Positions 44,155 through 54,279 of a stretch of 64,000 bases of DNA are shown here, one piece after another. Position numbers and translations under genes: made by a program. The stretch spans positions 30,837,859 to 30,901,858 of the forward strand of contig OW121858.1 in NCBI GenBank assembly GCA_933228895.1, read 5' to 3'. Source of the DNA: Platycnemis pennipes. Lineage: Eukaryota > Arthropoda > Insecta > Odonata > Platycnemididae. Every line of letters starts with the position of its first letter. Within the stretch, counting starts at the first letter, position 1. Below the pieces are notes generated by a model, which saw nothing but the letters and a program-made list of their open reading frames with translations, was not told the origin of the DNA and ran no database searches.

Positions 44155-44465
44155 TGAAGGGGTTGATGGTTTTGCCACACTTCAAATTAAAAAGCCAAAT
44201 ACAGCGGACCACGTTTATTGAAGGATTCCAACGCTACAGAGTGAGGCTGAATAATAGCAATGGCGGAGGAAGGCTCTCGCTATGTTGTCGGACGATTACT
44301 CCTTCTCGCGCGGTCTCTCTCTCTCGCGTAAGTGGCGCTTTCTCTAGGGTCACTAGGGTCTCCTCCTCTCTGTGCCCTGGCGGCCGTGCCAGGGACCTTC
44401 TGGCTGTGACTTCCGTCAGGTGGCGGACCCGAGTGGTGGAACTTTGAACTCGGATGTCCGCCACA
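44155..44465 (-). repeat. Gypsy 2 3' LTR
   Basis: On the minus strand runs tgtggcggac...ggttgatg...ccttca. Identical by eye to 48797-49107. Confidence 0.95.
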
Positions 44466-44480
44466 TCACCCCCTTGGCAG
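44466..44480 (-). promoter_or_regulatory. Gypsy 2 polypurine tract
   Basis: Minus strand ccaagggggtga directly before the 3' LTR. Confidence 0.65.
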
Positions 44481-44562
44481 TGATATACCCTAGCTTAAAA
44501 GAAAATAAAAGAAAAGAAAGAGAACTGCAAAAAAAAATGACATATTGGTTTAAAAAAAAAGG

Positions 44563-47500
44563 TTAGAATTGGTAGTCCAACAGGTGCCGGGGGAAACGGA
44601 CGTTTCTCTTAGGGCGGCTGCTGGACGATGTTCCTTCTGACCCAGGAGTTGCAGGGGCAGTGATAGGGTCACCGGCAGGTGGAGTGCTTGTAGATGGCAA
44701 CTCTCGGTTTGGGGGCTGCCTCCTGGTGACTGGGATGATAATCTCGTTTCCTTCTTCTGAGGTGATGGGCTCCTTCGAGATTATGTAGGCCGGCTTCAGG
44801 CGGTCAATGGCGATGTTGGCATCACGGTTTGGCAAACGGACCTTAAAGGTTTTGCCTTCCCGCCGCAGGACCTTGTATGGGCCATCGTAGGGTGCCTGGA
44901 GGGCACCGTGACTCGCGTCGTGCCGCACAAATACGTGCGAAGATGACAGGAGGTCCTTGAAAATGAAGGCGTGCCGGGTACCATGCCGTGCCGCTGGTCG
45001 AGGGCTTAAGCCGCGAAAGTGCTCCCGTAGCTGGGAGATGAAGGAAGTGGCGTTGGGGGTGGGGCCACTGGTGGGGGCGAGGAACTCGCCCGGAAGGCGT
45101 AGTGGCTCGCCGTACACGAGCTCCGCTGGGGTGGCTTCAATATCCTCCTTCAGCGCAGATCGGAACCCCATGAGGATGGCGGGCAGCACGTCTACCCACT
45201 GCTGCGTGTCGTGGCAGCGGATGGCAGATTTAAGCTGGCGGTGGAAACGCTCCACCATACCGTTTGCTTCCGGGTGGTAGGCAGATGTCCTCAGGTGAAC
45301 TGCACCGGTCATGCTGGAAAGCTGGCGGAAAAGGGTGCTCTCGAATTGCCTGCCTTGGTCCGTGGTGATCCGCTGAGGCATGCCGAAGCGTGACAACCAA
45401 TCCCGAAGGAAGGCACGTGCCACAGTTTCGGCGGAGATGTCCTCCACAGGAATAGCCTCTGGCCATCGCGTAAAGCGGTCTACGCAGGTGAGGCAGTAGC
45501 GGTAGCCTCGGCAAATAGGGAGAGGGCCAACGAGATCGATGTGGACATGATCGAATCTCCTTCCGGGCAGGGTGAAATCATTTAGGGGCGAGGAGACGTG
45601 CCGTGAAATTTTGGATCGCTGGCAGGGGATGCAGGCGCGAGCCCACTGCTGGCAATCTTTTTTGATTGACGGCCACACAAAACGAGATGCCAGTAATTTA
45701 GTGGTCGCTCTCACTCCGGGGTGGGCAAGGTTGTGGATGGAGTCGAATGCTTGACGACGGAAGGTCGGCGTGACGTAAGGTCGCACGTTTGATGTGGACG
45801 TATCACACATTAATTGCACACTACACCTGAGGATAGGCACTTTCTTTAGGATTAGAGATGTTGGCGAGTTGATTAAGGAGGCCAGTTCCTGGTCGCTCTC
45901 CTGAGAACGGCCTAGCGCCTCGAAATCGATGGCGGAAGAAACTTCCTCTATGCGAGATAATGCGTCCGCCACAACATTTTCCTCCCCCGCTACGTGACGG
46001 ATGTCTGTGGTATACTGACCTATTAAGTCGAGGTAGCGGAATTGTCGCGGGGAGCACTTGTCTGATTTTTGCCTAAAGGCGAACGTCAACGGTTTGTGGT
46101 CAGTATAAATGGTGAAATTTCGGCCTTCCAGCATATGGCGGAAGTACCGAACTGCCCGATAGATGGCCAACAGCTCCCTGTCGTATGGGCTGTAATTCTT
46201 CTCCGTGGCACTCAGCTTCTTGGAAAAGAAACCCAAGGGTTTCCAACCGGCGTCGGTCAGCTGTTGAAGAACCGCCCCCAGGGTAAAATCAGAGGCGTCG
46301 GTGAAGAGGCCTAGGGGTAGGGCGGGGACGGGGTGGGAGAGTAGGGTGAAGTTGGAGAGGGCGTCCTTGCACTCTTGGAATGAGAGGCGCAACTCGGGCG
46401 TCCATGGAATCTTGTCACCACCACGCACTCCACCACGTAATAAGTTACTTAATGGCGCCTGCCAAGACGCAGCTTTGGGCAAAAAACGTCTATAAAAGTT
46501 TAACATGCCCAAAAACTGGCGCAACTGTTTGATTGTCACTGGCTCAGGAAATTTTAGAATGGCATGCACTTTGTCTAGCAATGGCTTTGTGCCTTCAACA
46601 TTCACACAATATCCTAAAAATTTCACTTCCCGTGCACCGAAAACGCACTTCGCTGGGTTGATAAGAACACCATAGTCACTTAGCCTTGTAAAAAGTTCAC
46701 TAAGGTGGCGCTCATGTTCATCCTCGTCTATAGAGGCGACAAGGATATCATCTAGGTAGGCGTACATGAAATTAAGACCTCGGAGCGCTTCATCAATGAA
46801 TCTTTGAAAAGTCTGCGCCGCATTGCGGAGTCCATAGCACATGAAAGGAAATTCAAATAAACTGAACGGAGTTGTGATAGCAGTCTTCGGTATATCGTCT
46901 GGATTTACGGGAATCTGATTATAGGCCCTTACCAAGTCAATGGTCGAGAAAATACGTGCACCACTCAGCGAAGAAGCAAAGTCTTCAATATGGGGGACGG
47001 GGTAGCAATCTCGTATAGTACGTGCGTTCAATGGGCGATAATCTCCGCAGGGGCGCCACTCGTTACCTTTTTTTGGAACTAGGTGGAGGGCCGCCGACCA
47101 GCTGCTGTCCGAACGGCGGGCTGTCCCCATCCGCACCATCAACTCGAATTCCCGTTTGGCCGCTTCGAGCTTATCAGGAGCCAGGCGTCGAGGTTTGCAG
47201 GATACAGGCTGGCCTGGGGTGGTGCGTATGAAGTGCACGGTGGAGTGCCTTGTCTTCCCGGGCGTCCCTGCTGGGCGAGTAATCTCCGGAAACCGAGTTA
47301 AAAGGGTGTGGTAACGAGATTCACCGACCACCGCTTTTATTTGGTCCCCGGAGTGGGCGGCGACGCTACCGATGGCGTGTAGGGAGGTGGTGCCGTCGAT
47401 GAGTTTGGCATTCCTCACATCCACTAAAAGCCCGTAGTGGGTTAAAAAATCGACGCCAATGATTGGCTTCGACACGTCGGCCACTACAAAACGCCAGGTG

Positions 47501-48000
47501 AAATCGCGACGTAAGCGAAAATTGAGGTTGAGTGTTTCCCAGCCGTAGGTGTCGATGACAGAGTCGTTCGCGGCAAAAAGTTGATAATTGCTCCGCGGTC
47601 GAGGGCCCTTTATGAAAGAGCGGGGATATACTGATAGGTCCGCTCCGGTGTCCACAAGGAATTGCACCTTGGTGCACACGTCAGTCATAAAAAGGCGGCT
47701 GGATGATGGGCAAGAGTCGGTAGCCGCACTCACCGACTCTCCGCGGAGTTTTCCGCGACGTAACTGCAGGGGGAAATGCACTTTCGTGCGTCTGCTCCAA
47801 ACCGCCAGTGGTACCAACATAGACCGGATCCCCGGAGACTTGGCGACGTGGGGCGGGAACTGCCGGAGTAGTTTCGGGGCCGGGAGCGGGATCTTTGCCG
47901 GCGATACGGGCGGGCGACGGAAAGGGCGCCGACCTGCCGGGTGAGCTCGTCCATCCTGGCCATCAGAGAGCTCATTATCTCTGAGCAACCGGTGGTGCAC
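44563..48000 (-). CDS. Gypsy 2 pol (protease-RT-RNase H-integrase)
   Basis: An open frame of 1145 codons whose first codon is GTG. It lies in the -1 frame relative to gag and overlaps it by 271 bases, so translation is probably by -1 frameshifting near the gag end. Numbered from 48000: aspartic protease DTGA (117-120), RT with [13 protein letters not shown] and YLDD (415-418), RNase H with FTDAS (Asp 568) and YTDHKPL, H2C2 integrase finger ([12 protein letters not shown]...CIPCQ), then DDE core with HIDLVGP, TTDQG and [11 protein letters not shown]. The C-terminus carries a chromodomain-less basic tail. No stops or frameshifts. The pattern matches the arthropod gypsy lineage with VDTGADLxVxPRS proteases. 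Confidence 0.96.
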   Translation of the reverse strand: MHHRLLRDNELSDGQDGRAHPAGRRPFRRPPVSPAKIPLPAPKLLRQFPPHVAKSPGIRSMLVPLAVWSRRTKVHFPLQLRRGKLRGESVSAATDSCPSSSRLFMTDVCTKVQFLVDTGADLSVYPRSFIKGPRPRSNYQLFAANDSVIDTYGWETLNLNFRLRRDFTWRFVVADVSKPIIGVDFLTHYGLLVDVRNAKLIDGTTSLHAIGSVAAHSGDQIKAVVGESRYHTLLTRFPEITRPAGTPGKTRHSTVHFIRTTPGQPVSCKPRRLAPDKLEAAKREFELMVRMGTARRSDSSWSAALHLVPKKGNEWRPCGDYRPLNARTIRDCYPVPHIEDFASSLSGARIFSTIDLVRAYNQIPVNPDDIPKTAITTPFSLFEFPFMCYGLRNAAQTFQRFIDEALRGLNFMYAYLDDILVASIDEDEHERHLSELFTRLSDYGVLINPAKCVFGAREVKFLGYCVNVEGTKPLLDKVHAILKFPEPVTIKQLRQFLGMLNFYRRFLPKAASWQAPLSNLLRGGVRGGDKIPWTPELRLSFQECKDALSNFTLLSHPVPALPLGLFTDASDFTLGAVLQQLTDAGWKPLGFFSKKLSATEKNYSPYDRELLAIYRAVRYFRHMLEGRNFTIYTDHKPLTFAFRQKSDKCSPRQFRYLDLIGQYTTDIRHVAGEENVVADALSRIEEVSSAIDFEALGRSQESDQELASLINSPTSLILKKVPILRCSVQLMCDTSTSNVRPYVTPTFRRQAFDSIHNLAHPGVRATTKLLASRFVWPSIKKDCQQWARACIPCQRSKISRHVSSPLNDFTLPGRRFDHVHIDLVGPLPICRGYRYCLTCVDRFTRWPEAIPVEDISAETVARAFLRDWLSRFGMPQRITTDQGRQFESTLFRQLSSMTGAVHLRTSAYHPEANGMVERFHRQLKSAIRCHDTQQWVDVLPAILMGFRSALKEDIEATPAELVYGEPLRLPGEFLAPTSGPTPNATSFISQLREHFRGLSPRPAARHGTRHAFIFKDLLSSSHVFVRHDASHGALQAPYDGPYKVLRREGKTFKVRLPNRDANIAIDRLKPAYIISKEPITSEEGNEIIIPVTRRQPPNRELPSTSTPPAGDPITAPATPGSEGTSSSSRPKRNVRFPRHLLDYQF

Positions 48001-48584
48001 TTTTGGGGGCCGGGGGCAATCTCGCTTACACTGGGGGCAACCTCACTCACATTGGGGGCATAGGAAGCCGACGCACGGGGAACCACCTCGTTGATGCATT
48101 CCGCTAAGGATGCGAGGGCGTTTAAGTCTGGGGCGTCGTGTGCTGCCAGAATGGCGTGCAAATGGCGAGGGAGGCGCGAAAGCCACAGCGATCTCAAAAA
48201 ATCGTCCGTGACTGAAGTACCGGCCAAATCCTTCAGGTCACGTAAAAACTGGGAAGGTTTCCTATCCCCCATCTGCTCGTGCTCCAAGAGGAGCTTCAGT
48301 TTGTGTTCCTGCGAAGCAGACAGTCTTCTGATTAACTCGCCCTTGAGGGCGTCGTACTTATCGGTGGCGGGGGGGCACGATATTATGTCCTTCACCTCCT
48401 GAGCATAACGGTGCTCCAGCTGCGACACCACAAACCAAAATCTTGTTTCGTCCTCCTTAATTCCAGCTAAATAAAACTGTCCTTCGAGCTGGGAAAACCA
48501 GAGGGAGGGTTCCTCCGGCCAAAATGGTGGTGCTCGCACAGCAATGCGGTCCACGCCGGTTTGCGACGGAGCGGGATCGGGCAT
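47730..48584 (-). CDS. Gypsy 2 gag
   Basis: 284 codons from an ATG 212 bases inside the 5' LTR boundary. Middle blocks [19 protein letters not shown] and [20 protein letters not shown] are typical of this group's capsid. The end is an atypical zinc-knuckle-like [18 protein letters not shown]. The stop lies within the pol overlap. Intact. Confidence 0.92.
   Translation of the reverse strand: MPDPAPSQTGVDRIAVRAPPFWPEEPSLWFSQLEGQFYLAGIKEDETRFWFVVSQLEHRYAQEVKDIISCPPATDKYDALKGELIRRLSASQEHKLKLLLEHEQMGDRKPSQFLRDLKDLAGTSVTDDFLRSLWLSRLPRHLHAILAAHDAPDLNALASLAECINEVVPRASASYAPNVSEVAPSVSEIAPGPQKCTTGCSEIMSSLMARMDELTRQVGALSVARPYRRQRSRSRPRNYSGSSRPTSPSLRGSGLCWYHWRFGADARKCISPCSYVAENSAESR
47738..47760 (-). promoter_or_regulatory. 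Candidate -1 frameshift site
   Basis: Minus strand G GAA AAC (47754-47748), in gag frame, lies in the loop side of cgcggaaaactccgcg, a possible six-pair hairpin, 15 bases before the gag stop. It is an imperfect slippery heptamer (first three bases not identical). Low confidence. Confidence 0.3.
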
Positions 48585-48777
48585 TTTTGCACGATATTAA
48601 CACACGTATAAATAAACACTGAATAGATAAACTGGAACGATGTTACACAAAAAAGATAAACTGTGCGTCGAGATGTCGCCGGATTTCGCGGATACCGGCG
48701 GCGTGGTTATCCTAACGGTAAATGAGATGGCGTGGGTGCTAACATGGCCCGCAAAAAAAACTTTTTCGTGAAAATTG

Positions 48778-48795
48778 ATCACGTCGGGGTCACCA
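48778..48795 (-). promoter_or_regulatory. Gypsy 2 primer binding site
   Basis: Minus strand tggtgaccccgacgtgat starts one base after the 5' LTR, TGG-initial as required for tRNA priming. Confidence 0.8.
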
Positions 48796-48796
48796 C

Positions 48797-49107
48797 TGAA
48801 GGGGTTGATGGTTTTGCCACACTTCAAATTAAAAAGCCAAATACAGCGGACCACGTTTATTGAAGGATTCCAACGCTACAGAGTGAGGCTGAATAATAGC
48901 AATGGCGGAGGAAGGCTCTCGCTATGTTGTCGGACGATTACTCCTTCTCGCGCGGTCTCTCTCTCTCGCGTAAGTGGCGCTTTCTCTAGGGTCACTAGGG
49001 TCTCCTCCTCTCTGTGCCCTGGCGGCCGTGCCAGGGACCTTCTGGCTGTGACTTCCGTCAGGTGGCGGACCCGAGTGGTGGAACTTTGAACTCGGATGTC
49101 CGCCACA
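48797..49107 (-). repeat. Gypsy 2 5' LTR
   Basis: 311 bp, TG...CA, identical by eye to the 3' LTR. Frames inside the LTRs (76 and 97 codons) are identical in both and not proteins. Confidence 0.95.
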
Positions 49108-49463
49108 GCAGCAACTTTGAAGCATCTAAGTACACTATTTCACCAGGTTTTAATGTGAAGCCTCCACTTTCAGAGTGTGAGCAGGTTTCAAACTGGTTTT
49201 CGCGCCAATTATTTCGGTACCGATTATTTTTGGCCTCGGTTCCGGTTCTAAGCTCAAGAACCGGTGGAACCGAAGAACCGAACCGACGCATCCCTAGTAT
49301 TATTATTAATGTATGTTATACAATGTTATTTTTTTTCTGTCCACAATTCATATAAGTACATGATATAAGACAAGTGGAAAAGTACAAAAAAAGAAAAAAA
49401 CGACATACATGATCTTATAATACAAAATAAGATTAAAAAAATACCATTATATACCCAAATCCT

Positions 49464-49660
49464 ACAACACTTGATCCTCGAAGAATTGATTAACACTGTA
49501 ATAGCATTTATTTAACAATAAGACCTTCAATTTCTTTTGAAACAATGAGGAAGAGGGAATTTTTTTCAGTTTATCAGGCAGCTTGTTAAAGGTTTTTGAG
49601 GCCATTTTGTATGGTGCATTAAGATCAGAGAAGTACAAACTATGATTGAAATGTATTTCT
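49464..49660 (-). pseudogene. Non-LTR RT C-terminal remnant
   Basis: Minus strand encodes FNKLPDKLKKIPSSSLFQKK, then NKCYYSVNQFFEDQ and a stop, the usual end of CR1/Jockey-like polyproteins. Confidence 0.7.
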
Positions 49661-49864
49661 AGTTTAGTTCAGGTGTTATGAGTTGAACATAATTTTTTAT
49701 AGTATATTGTATTGGGGTTCCTTTCCACATGCACATGTAATTTTCAAAATCCAAAAGAGTATTATACACCTAATATGTTTTGCTCCTTATGATGCTCCTT
49801 GTCATCAACTTTTTGAAAAATTACATTTAATGACTGTTCCATGTGTTTATATCTATGTTAAGAG

Positions 49865-50789
49865 CATAGCTGGGCAAAGTTAATCCAAAAATTAACTTCG
49901 TTAATGCAATAAAGCTAATCAAAAAGTTAACTTCGTTAATCGTTAAATCGTTATCTTGATGAAAATTTAACGCGAGTTAAAGTTATCCGTTAAAGTTAAA
50001 AATCTATATGAAATTGTAGGCAATTTTGGATTATTTGTTACTTAACATTAAGTATTTTAATTTAATAAACGTAATAATAATTTCATAGTCAAAAATAATT
50101 ATTTAATAAACAGTATAGCTTAGGTAATGTAGACTTATACACATGAGGTATGGAGTTTCATAGTAATATCCCGCTTCCATCAGTAAAGTTGGACCTGACT
50201 CTGTTTGTATTTGATTATGGAAATAGAACCCTTTGGTTACGCCGGTAACGGTAGCTGCGATACCAAGAGATTCACCAATATTTTGCTGGCGTAGTTTTTG
50301 CCATTAGATGGTGAAAAAAACTATTACCAGTCCTATTGACATAAGAAGAATCTACACAGCTCTTGAAGAAGCCTTAGACTTGGTTTTCGTTTTCCCGCGA
50401 GTAGATCATGCCTTTACATTTTCTTCAAATTGAACGTATTTAGATGAATACGTTCTCTTCATGTGTTGTTTAAGATTGTTTAGGGTGGAAACGTGAGCCT
50501 TGACTGCGTAAATGTTGTCTGTAAAAGCTGCGTAAAAGTCTGATTGCATTACAAACGCTGAGTTGTCTAGATTGCATTCTCAACACTACTCCTTCACCAC
50601 GTTAATTACATGGAAATCCAGATGGCTCTGAACAAAAGTGACGGACCTAAATTAACAGAATTAAAAGTTAACGGAAGTTAATAAGACCGTTAATAGTTTT
50701 TGGATTTAACTTCAAAGTTAAATCGTTGAGCAATATGTTAACTTCGTTAATTAACGATTAACGGATTAATGCTTTTCTGCCCAGCTATG
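49865..50789. mobile_element. hAT MITE, catagctgggca family
   Basis: Inverted ends catagctgggca / tgcccagctatg with the perfect 8-bp duplication gttaagag (49857-49864, 50790-50797). Subterminal gttaacttcgttaat words occur at both ends. The 925-bp interior has no frame. Confidence 0.92.
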
Positions 50790-50839
50790 GTTAAGAGTAT
50801 GTTCACAAAAAATAATGTGTCTCAATACACCACTAATGA

Positions 50840-50912
50840 CAAGTAACATGGATATCAAACAAGGACATGTGCATAAGGACTTGGTGTACTTCCCAATGGA
50901 CCCAAATCAATG
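50840..50912 (+). pseudogene. Possible non-LTR fragment interrupted by MITE
   Basis: Together with 51290-51430 (frame with FNNLPMDIKYGIKTVVFKKK) this resembles the tail of a non-LTR polyprotein split by the CACTGTG MITE at 50913. Only the 51290 part is convincing. Confidence 0.35.
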
Positions 50913-51287
50913 CCCTGGTGAAAATAAACCGTGACAGACAGTGTGACAACAATGTGTATCACACTGTGCAAGTGTATTGGTCACAGTGTATGTACACTGT
51001 GCACACAGTGTGCTCCCTTCAAAGCATGATGGACAGTGTGACCACAATGGGCAGCACACTGTACATGGGTATTAGTCACAGTGTCCTCACAATGTGTGCA
51101 CGGTGTCCTCACACTGTACCGTCACAGTGTCCATCACGCTCTCTGCACGCTTTTGAGTCCCAATTTACGCTTTTGTCACGGTGTATGCACACTGTAATCA
51201 CACTCTTGTCACATTCTAAGCACACTGTGTTCTCGCTTCTGTCACATTGTCTGTCACACTGTCTGTCACGGTTTATTTTCACCAGGG
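50913..51287 (-). mobile_element. CACTGTG-array MITE, copy 2
   Basis: 375 bp, ccctggtg...caccaggg, flanked by tg/tg (50911-50912, 51288-51289). The interior is in the reverse order relative to copy 1. The long frames across it (187, 81 codons) come from the repeat words. Confidence 0.92.
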
Positions 51288-51289
51288 TG

Positions 51290-51430
51290 GCCTTAATGAC
51301 ATTTAATAATCTACCAATGGACATTAAGTATGGAATAAAAACTGTAGTTTTCAAGAAAAAATTGTCAATGTTCCTTCAAGATCAATTGTATTATAATAAT
51401 AAAAGACACGTGAGTGACTTCACCCTTTAA
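51290..51430 (+). pseudogene. Non-LTR RT C-terminal remnant
   Basis: TFNNLPMDIKYGIKTVVFKK followed by a hydrophilic tail and stop at 51428. It is the usual FKKxLKxxL ending. Confidence 0.5.
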
Positions 51431-51463
51431 AATTCTGCATGTGGAAAAGAAAGGCCTCCGCCT

Positions 51464-51977
51464 CCCTGGTGAAAATAAACCGTGACAGACAGTGTGACAA
51501 CAATTTGTATCACACTGTGCAAGTATATTAGTCACAGTGTACGTACACTGTGCGCACAGTGTGCTCCCTTCAAAGCGTGATGGATAGTGTGACCACAATG
51601 TGCTGCACACTGTACAAGGCTATTAGTCACAGTGTGCGCACACTGTGCTCCCTTCAAAGCGTGATGGACAGTGTGACCACAATGTGCAGCACACTGTACA
51701 TGGGTATTAGTCACAGTGTCCTCACAACGTGTGCACGGTGTCCTCACACTGTGTGCACGGTGTCCTCACACTGTGTGCACGGTGTCTTCACACTGTGAAC
51801 ACACTGTACCGTCACAGTGTCTATCACGCTTTCTGCACGCTTTTGAGTCCCAATTTACGCTTTTGTCACGGTGTATGCACACTGTAATCACACTCTTGTC
51901 ACATTCTAAGCACACTGTGTTCACGCTTCTGTCACACTGTCTGTCACACTGTCTGTCACGGTTTATTTTCACCAGGG
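51464..51977 (-). mobile_element. CACTGTG-array MITE, copy 3
   Basis: 514 bp, the longest copy. It is flanked by ct/ct (51462-51463, 51978-51979). Extra length comes from duplicated cacacggtgtcctcacactg-type units (51715-51800) and a repeated ~75-bp block containing gctcccttcaaagcgtgatg. Confidence 0.92.
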
Positions 51978-51979
51978 CT

Positions 51980-52292
51980 GGATGCTCTATAACAGCTAGA
52001 GAGTATGAAAACCGTTGGATCGAAGTGTGAAATCCTTAATGATTTGTTATATGTCTCCCGTTCACCCCTCCTAGACCTCTCACTGTTCAGGGACATCGAC
52101 CCACCATAACGACGACCCAATGTGTCGCTAAACCTCTTCCCCCACCTACCACCCCCACTTTCCCTGCCCCTTTGGCTTTCCTTACCCCTGCCCCTTTGAC
52201 CCTTCTTACCCCCACCATCCTTCCCAGCAAACCTAAACCCGCCCCTCTTCACTGTTTGTATATATACTTGGTGGAAAAACTGTTTCTTTGTC
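51980..52292. other. Penelope-like pseudo-LTR region, C-rich
   Basis: A pyrimidine-rich stretch (52130-52250, cccctgcccctttg) leads into tgtatatatacttgg and the hammerhead motif. No coding sequence is recognised. Penelope or retrozyme origin is inferred from the ribozyme. Confidence 0.45.
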
Positions 52293-52338
52293 ATTCACCT
52301 GATGATGACTTAACCGTCGAAACCTGGGTAGTGGAAAG
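52293..52338 (+). ncRNA. Hammerhead ribozyme candidate, full core
   Basis: CTGATGA (52299-52305), stem II GAC/GTC with a six-base loop, GAAA (52319-52322), two-pair stem III (CC/GG) and UA (52329-52330). Stem I begins CAC/GTG next to the core. All conserved core bases are present. The very short stem III is as described for Penelope-like element hammerheads, which may act as dimers. Confidence 0.6.
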
Positions 52339-52391
52339 TAATAAAATTTGTGGAAAAATCAAGTTTATTCATTCTTATTATAATTCTTATA

Positions 52392-52659
52392 TGGTGACAA
52401 AAGAGAGGCAAATTGCGTGTTGCTGCCAACTTTGTTTTAATTTTTTTAACGAGTTATAATAGATAAACGTCATGATATGTTTGATATAAGCATCGGAATT
52501 TATATCTCAATGCTATTTGATTTCATTTTAAGTAATCTGATAAGGATTTGCAGCTCAAAACTTAAAATTACCAGAAAATTATGGTATTTTTCAAAAATGA
52601 CCGCGATTTACCACGGTAATTTACCTCAGTTGAAAATTACGGTAATTTACCCATCTCTA
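52392..52659 (+). mobile_element. hAT MITE fragment, tagagatggg family
   Basis: Right half of the family: acaaaagagaggcaaattgc through ttacccatctcta. Cut on the left by the hammerhead-bearing sequence. Confidence 0.85.
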
Positions 52660-52669
52660 GCTTCTACAA

Positions 52670-53139
52670 CCCTGGTGAAAATAAACCGTGACAGACAGTG
52701 TGACAGACAATGTGACAGAAACGTGAACACAGTGTGCTTAGAATGTGACAAGAGTGTGATTACAGTGTGCATACACCGTGACAAAAGCGTAAATTGGGAC
52801 TCAAAAGCGTGCAGAAAGCGTGATAGACACTGTGACGGTACAGTGTGTTCACAGTGTGGGGACACCATGCACACACTGTGCGTACACTGTGACTGATACC
52901 CATGTACAGTGTGCAGCACATTGTGGTCGCACTGTCCATCACGCTTTGAAGGGAGAACAGTGTGCGTACACTGTGACTAATAGCCTTGTACAGTGTGCAG
53001 CACATTGTGGTCGCACTGTCCATCACGCTTTGAAGGGAGCACACTGTGCGCACAGTGTGCGTACACTGTGACTAATACACTTGCACAGTGTGATACACAT
53101 TGTTGTCACACTGTCTGTCACGGTTTATTTTCACCAGGG
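52670..53139 (+). mobile_element. CACTGTG-array MITE, copy 4
   Basis: 470 bp with perfect 36-bp inverted ends and aa/aa flanks (52668-52669, 53140-53141). It lies ten bases from the end of a hAT MITE fragment. Internal words: gtgacaaaagcgtaaattgg, then cagtgtgcagcacattgtgg repeated twice. Confidence 0.93.
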
Positions 53140-53280
53140 AAGTGTTTGGTGAATTGGCATGGAATGACCCTGGGGCATTTAAAAATTAAAAAGTCAATTC
53201 CGAGTGGGCTACTGAAATCAAGGCTGAAAAAATCTGAGTGCAAAGGGTTAATACTGCCATCATTTACTAATAGAGTTCAA

Positions 53281-53803
53281 TGGGGTCGTTTACCATATTT
53301 TTTTATAGCTGAATCTGATAGAGCTTGTAAAATAAAAAGACCATTTTTTGATCCGTCAATTATTTCCCGAGTTATAAGCGGCGAAAAACTGATGTTTATA
53401 CACCCTTTCAGAAAAGTGGGCGTGGTGCAACCTCTGACGTATATCGACTTCGTCCAATCACAACTGAGCCCGCGAAGCTACTTCGCCTTATCGTAAAAGG
53501 GGAACACAGCTGACTCTGCCAATAGGAGCCGTTGTTAGACAGTATCTGTGCGAGCAGGCCTTCCGAGAACCCCCCTCCACTCCCTTCCCTTCCCCTAAAA
53601 GCAGTCAAGGACGGGAGGAAAATGACGTCAGTGTTATCAAAGCAGCTTTTTTGGTGGGTGTAACCTTTGCTTATTTTAATTTTTGATTTATGAGTGAATT
53701 GTTGTGGTTAGAAGATTAATTTTTTCACTAAATTTCTTTTTTCGTTTCCATCTAACGATTTCGTGTACAAAATTGCGATTTCAGTTCCGAGTAAACGCCC
53801 CCA
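53281..53803 (+). mobile_element. Family-F MITE, copy 4
   Basis: tggggtcgtttaccatattt through gagtaaacgccccca. Its right end is 24 bases from the splice donor of gene 2 exon 5, so the MITE forms the start of that intron in transcript orientation. Confidence 0.88.
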
Positions 53804-53827
53804 ATCCAGGCATAACACTCGACTCAC

Positions 53828-54057
53828 CAACTTTCTATAGAGAGAAGTATCGTTGGATAGCTTGTTCTCCATCTCCTCCATTTCCTCCATGCTGCAGATA
53901 GGGAACTCCAGCACTGAGGGTGGTTCTTCCTGGCTAGGAGGCAGTTTATTACACAACAGCAGTCTCAGCTGATCCAGCATACTCATTAGGGTATTTATTT
54001 TCCCCTCCAACCTTTCATATCTTTGCTTCCACACTGCTTCTCTAGCCATCAGTATGG
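53828..54057 (-). CDS. DUF4806 gene, exon 5
   Basis: Acceptor ttctattttag|CCATAC, donor AAGTTG|gtgagt. It completes the Ala codon begun in exon 4 and ends in phase 0. The first half is a predicted coiled coil (REAVWKQRYERLEGKINTLM, then SMLDQLRLLL). The second begins the domain with EFPICSMEEMEEMENKLSND, corresponding to the LPLxTxEELxxFExxL opening of DUF4806. Confidence 0.88.
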
Positions 54058-54145
54058 CTAAAATAGAACAAGCATCAAGATGATCAAATTCAGTTGTAAA
54101 GGTAGTTGTTTCAGGCTTGATTTGGTGGAATATCATAGTGAAAGA

Positions 54146-54270
54146 AAAAGACTCGCAATTTTACACAAGAATAAGGATTTTACTTGACCGGTTTTGGTGG
54201 ACAACACCATCTTCAGGTCCTGTAAAGTAAAATCCTTATTCTTGTGGAAAATTGCCAGTCTTTTTCTTTC
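54146..54270 (-). ncRNA. Hammerhead-like motif in a 46-bp-arm palindrome
   Basis: Arms 54146-54191 and 54226-54270 (aagaataaggattttactt and its complement) pair extensively. The loop carries, on the minus strand, CTGAAGA, GGTG/CACC stem II, AAAA in place of GAAA, CCGG and UC. One core substitution (G12 to A) suggests loss of cleavage. A Penelope pseudo-LTR is the likely source. Confidence 0.5.
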
Positions 54271-54279
54271 GTCAAGATA

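Larger units (their letters stand above)
44155..49107 (-). mobile_element. Gypsy element 2, intact LTR retrotransposon
   Basis: 4953 bp with identical 311-bp LTRs and the 4-bp duplication gcag (44151-44154, 49108-49111). Gag and pol are in separate overlapping frames, with all catalytic motifs present. It lies in sense with the intron of gene 2. By structure it could be autonomous. Confidence 0.96.
43785..49296 (+). mobile_element. hAT MITE interrupted by gypsy 2
   Basis: Ends tagggatgggttggttcc and gaaccgacgcatcccta with the perfect 8-bp duplication gtattatt (43777-43784, 49297-49304). The interior has many ggttccggttc words. About 555 bp without the gypsy insertion. Confidence 0.9.

Noticed and set aside
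44154..44566. Proteins of 97, 76 and 64 codons
   Set aside because: They lie inside the gypsy 2 LTRs and are repeated exactly at 48775-49355. They are LTR sequence, not genes.
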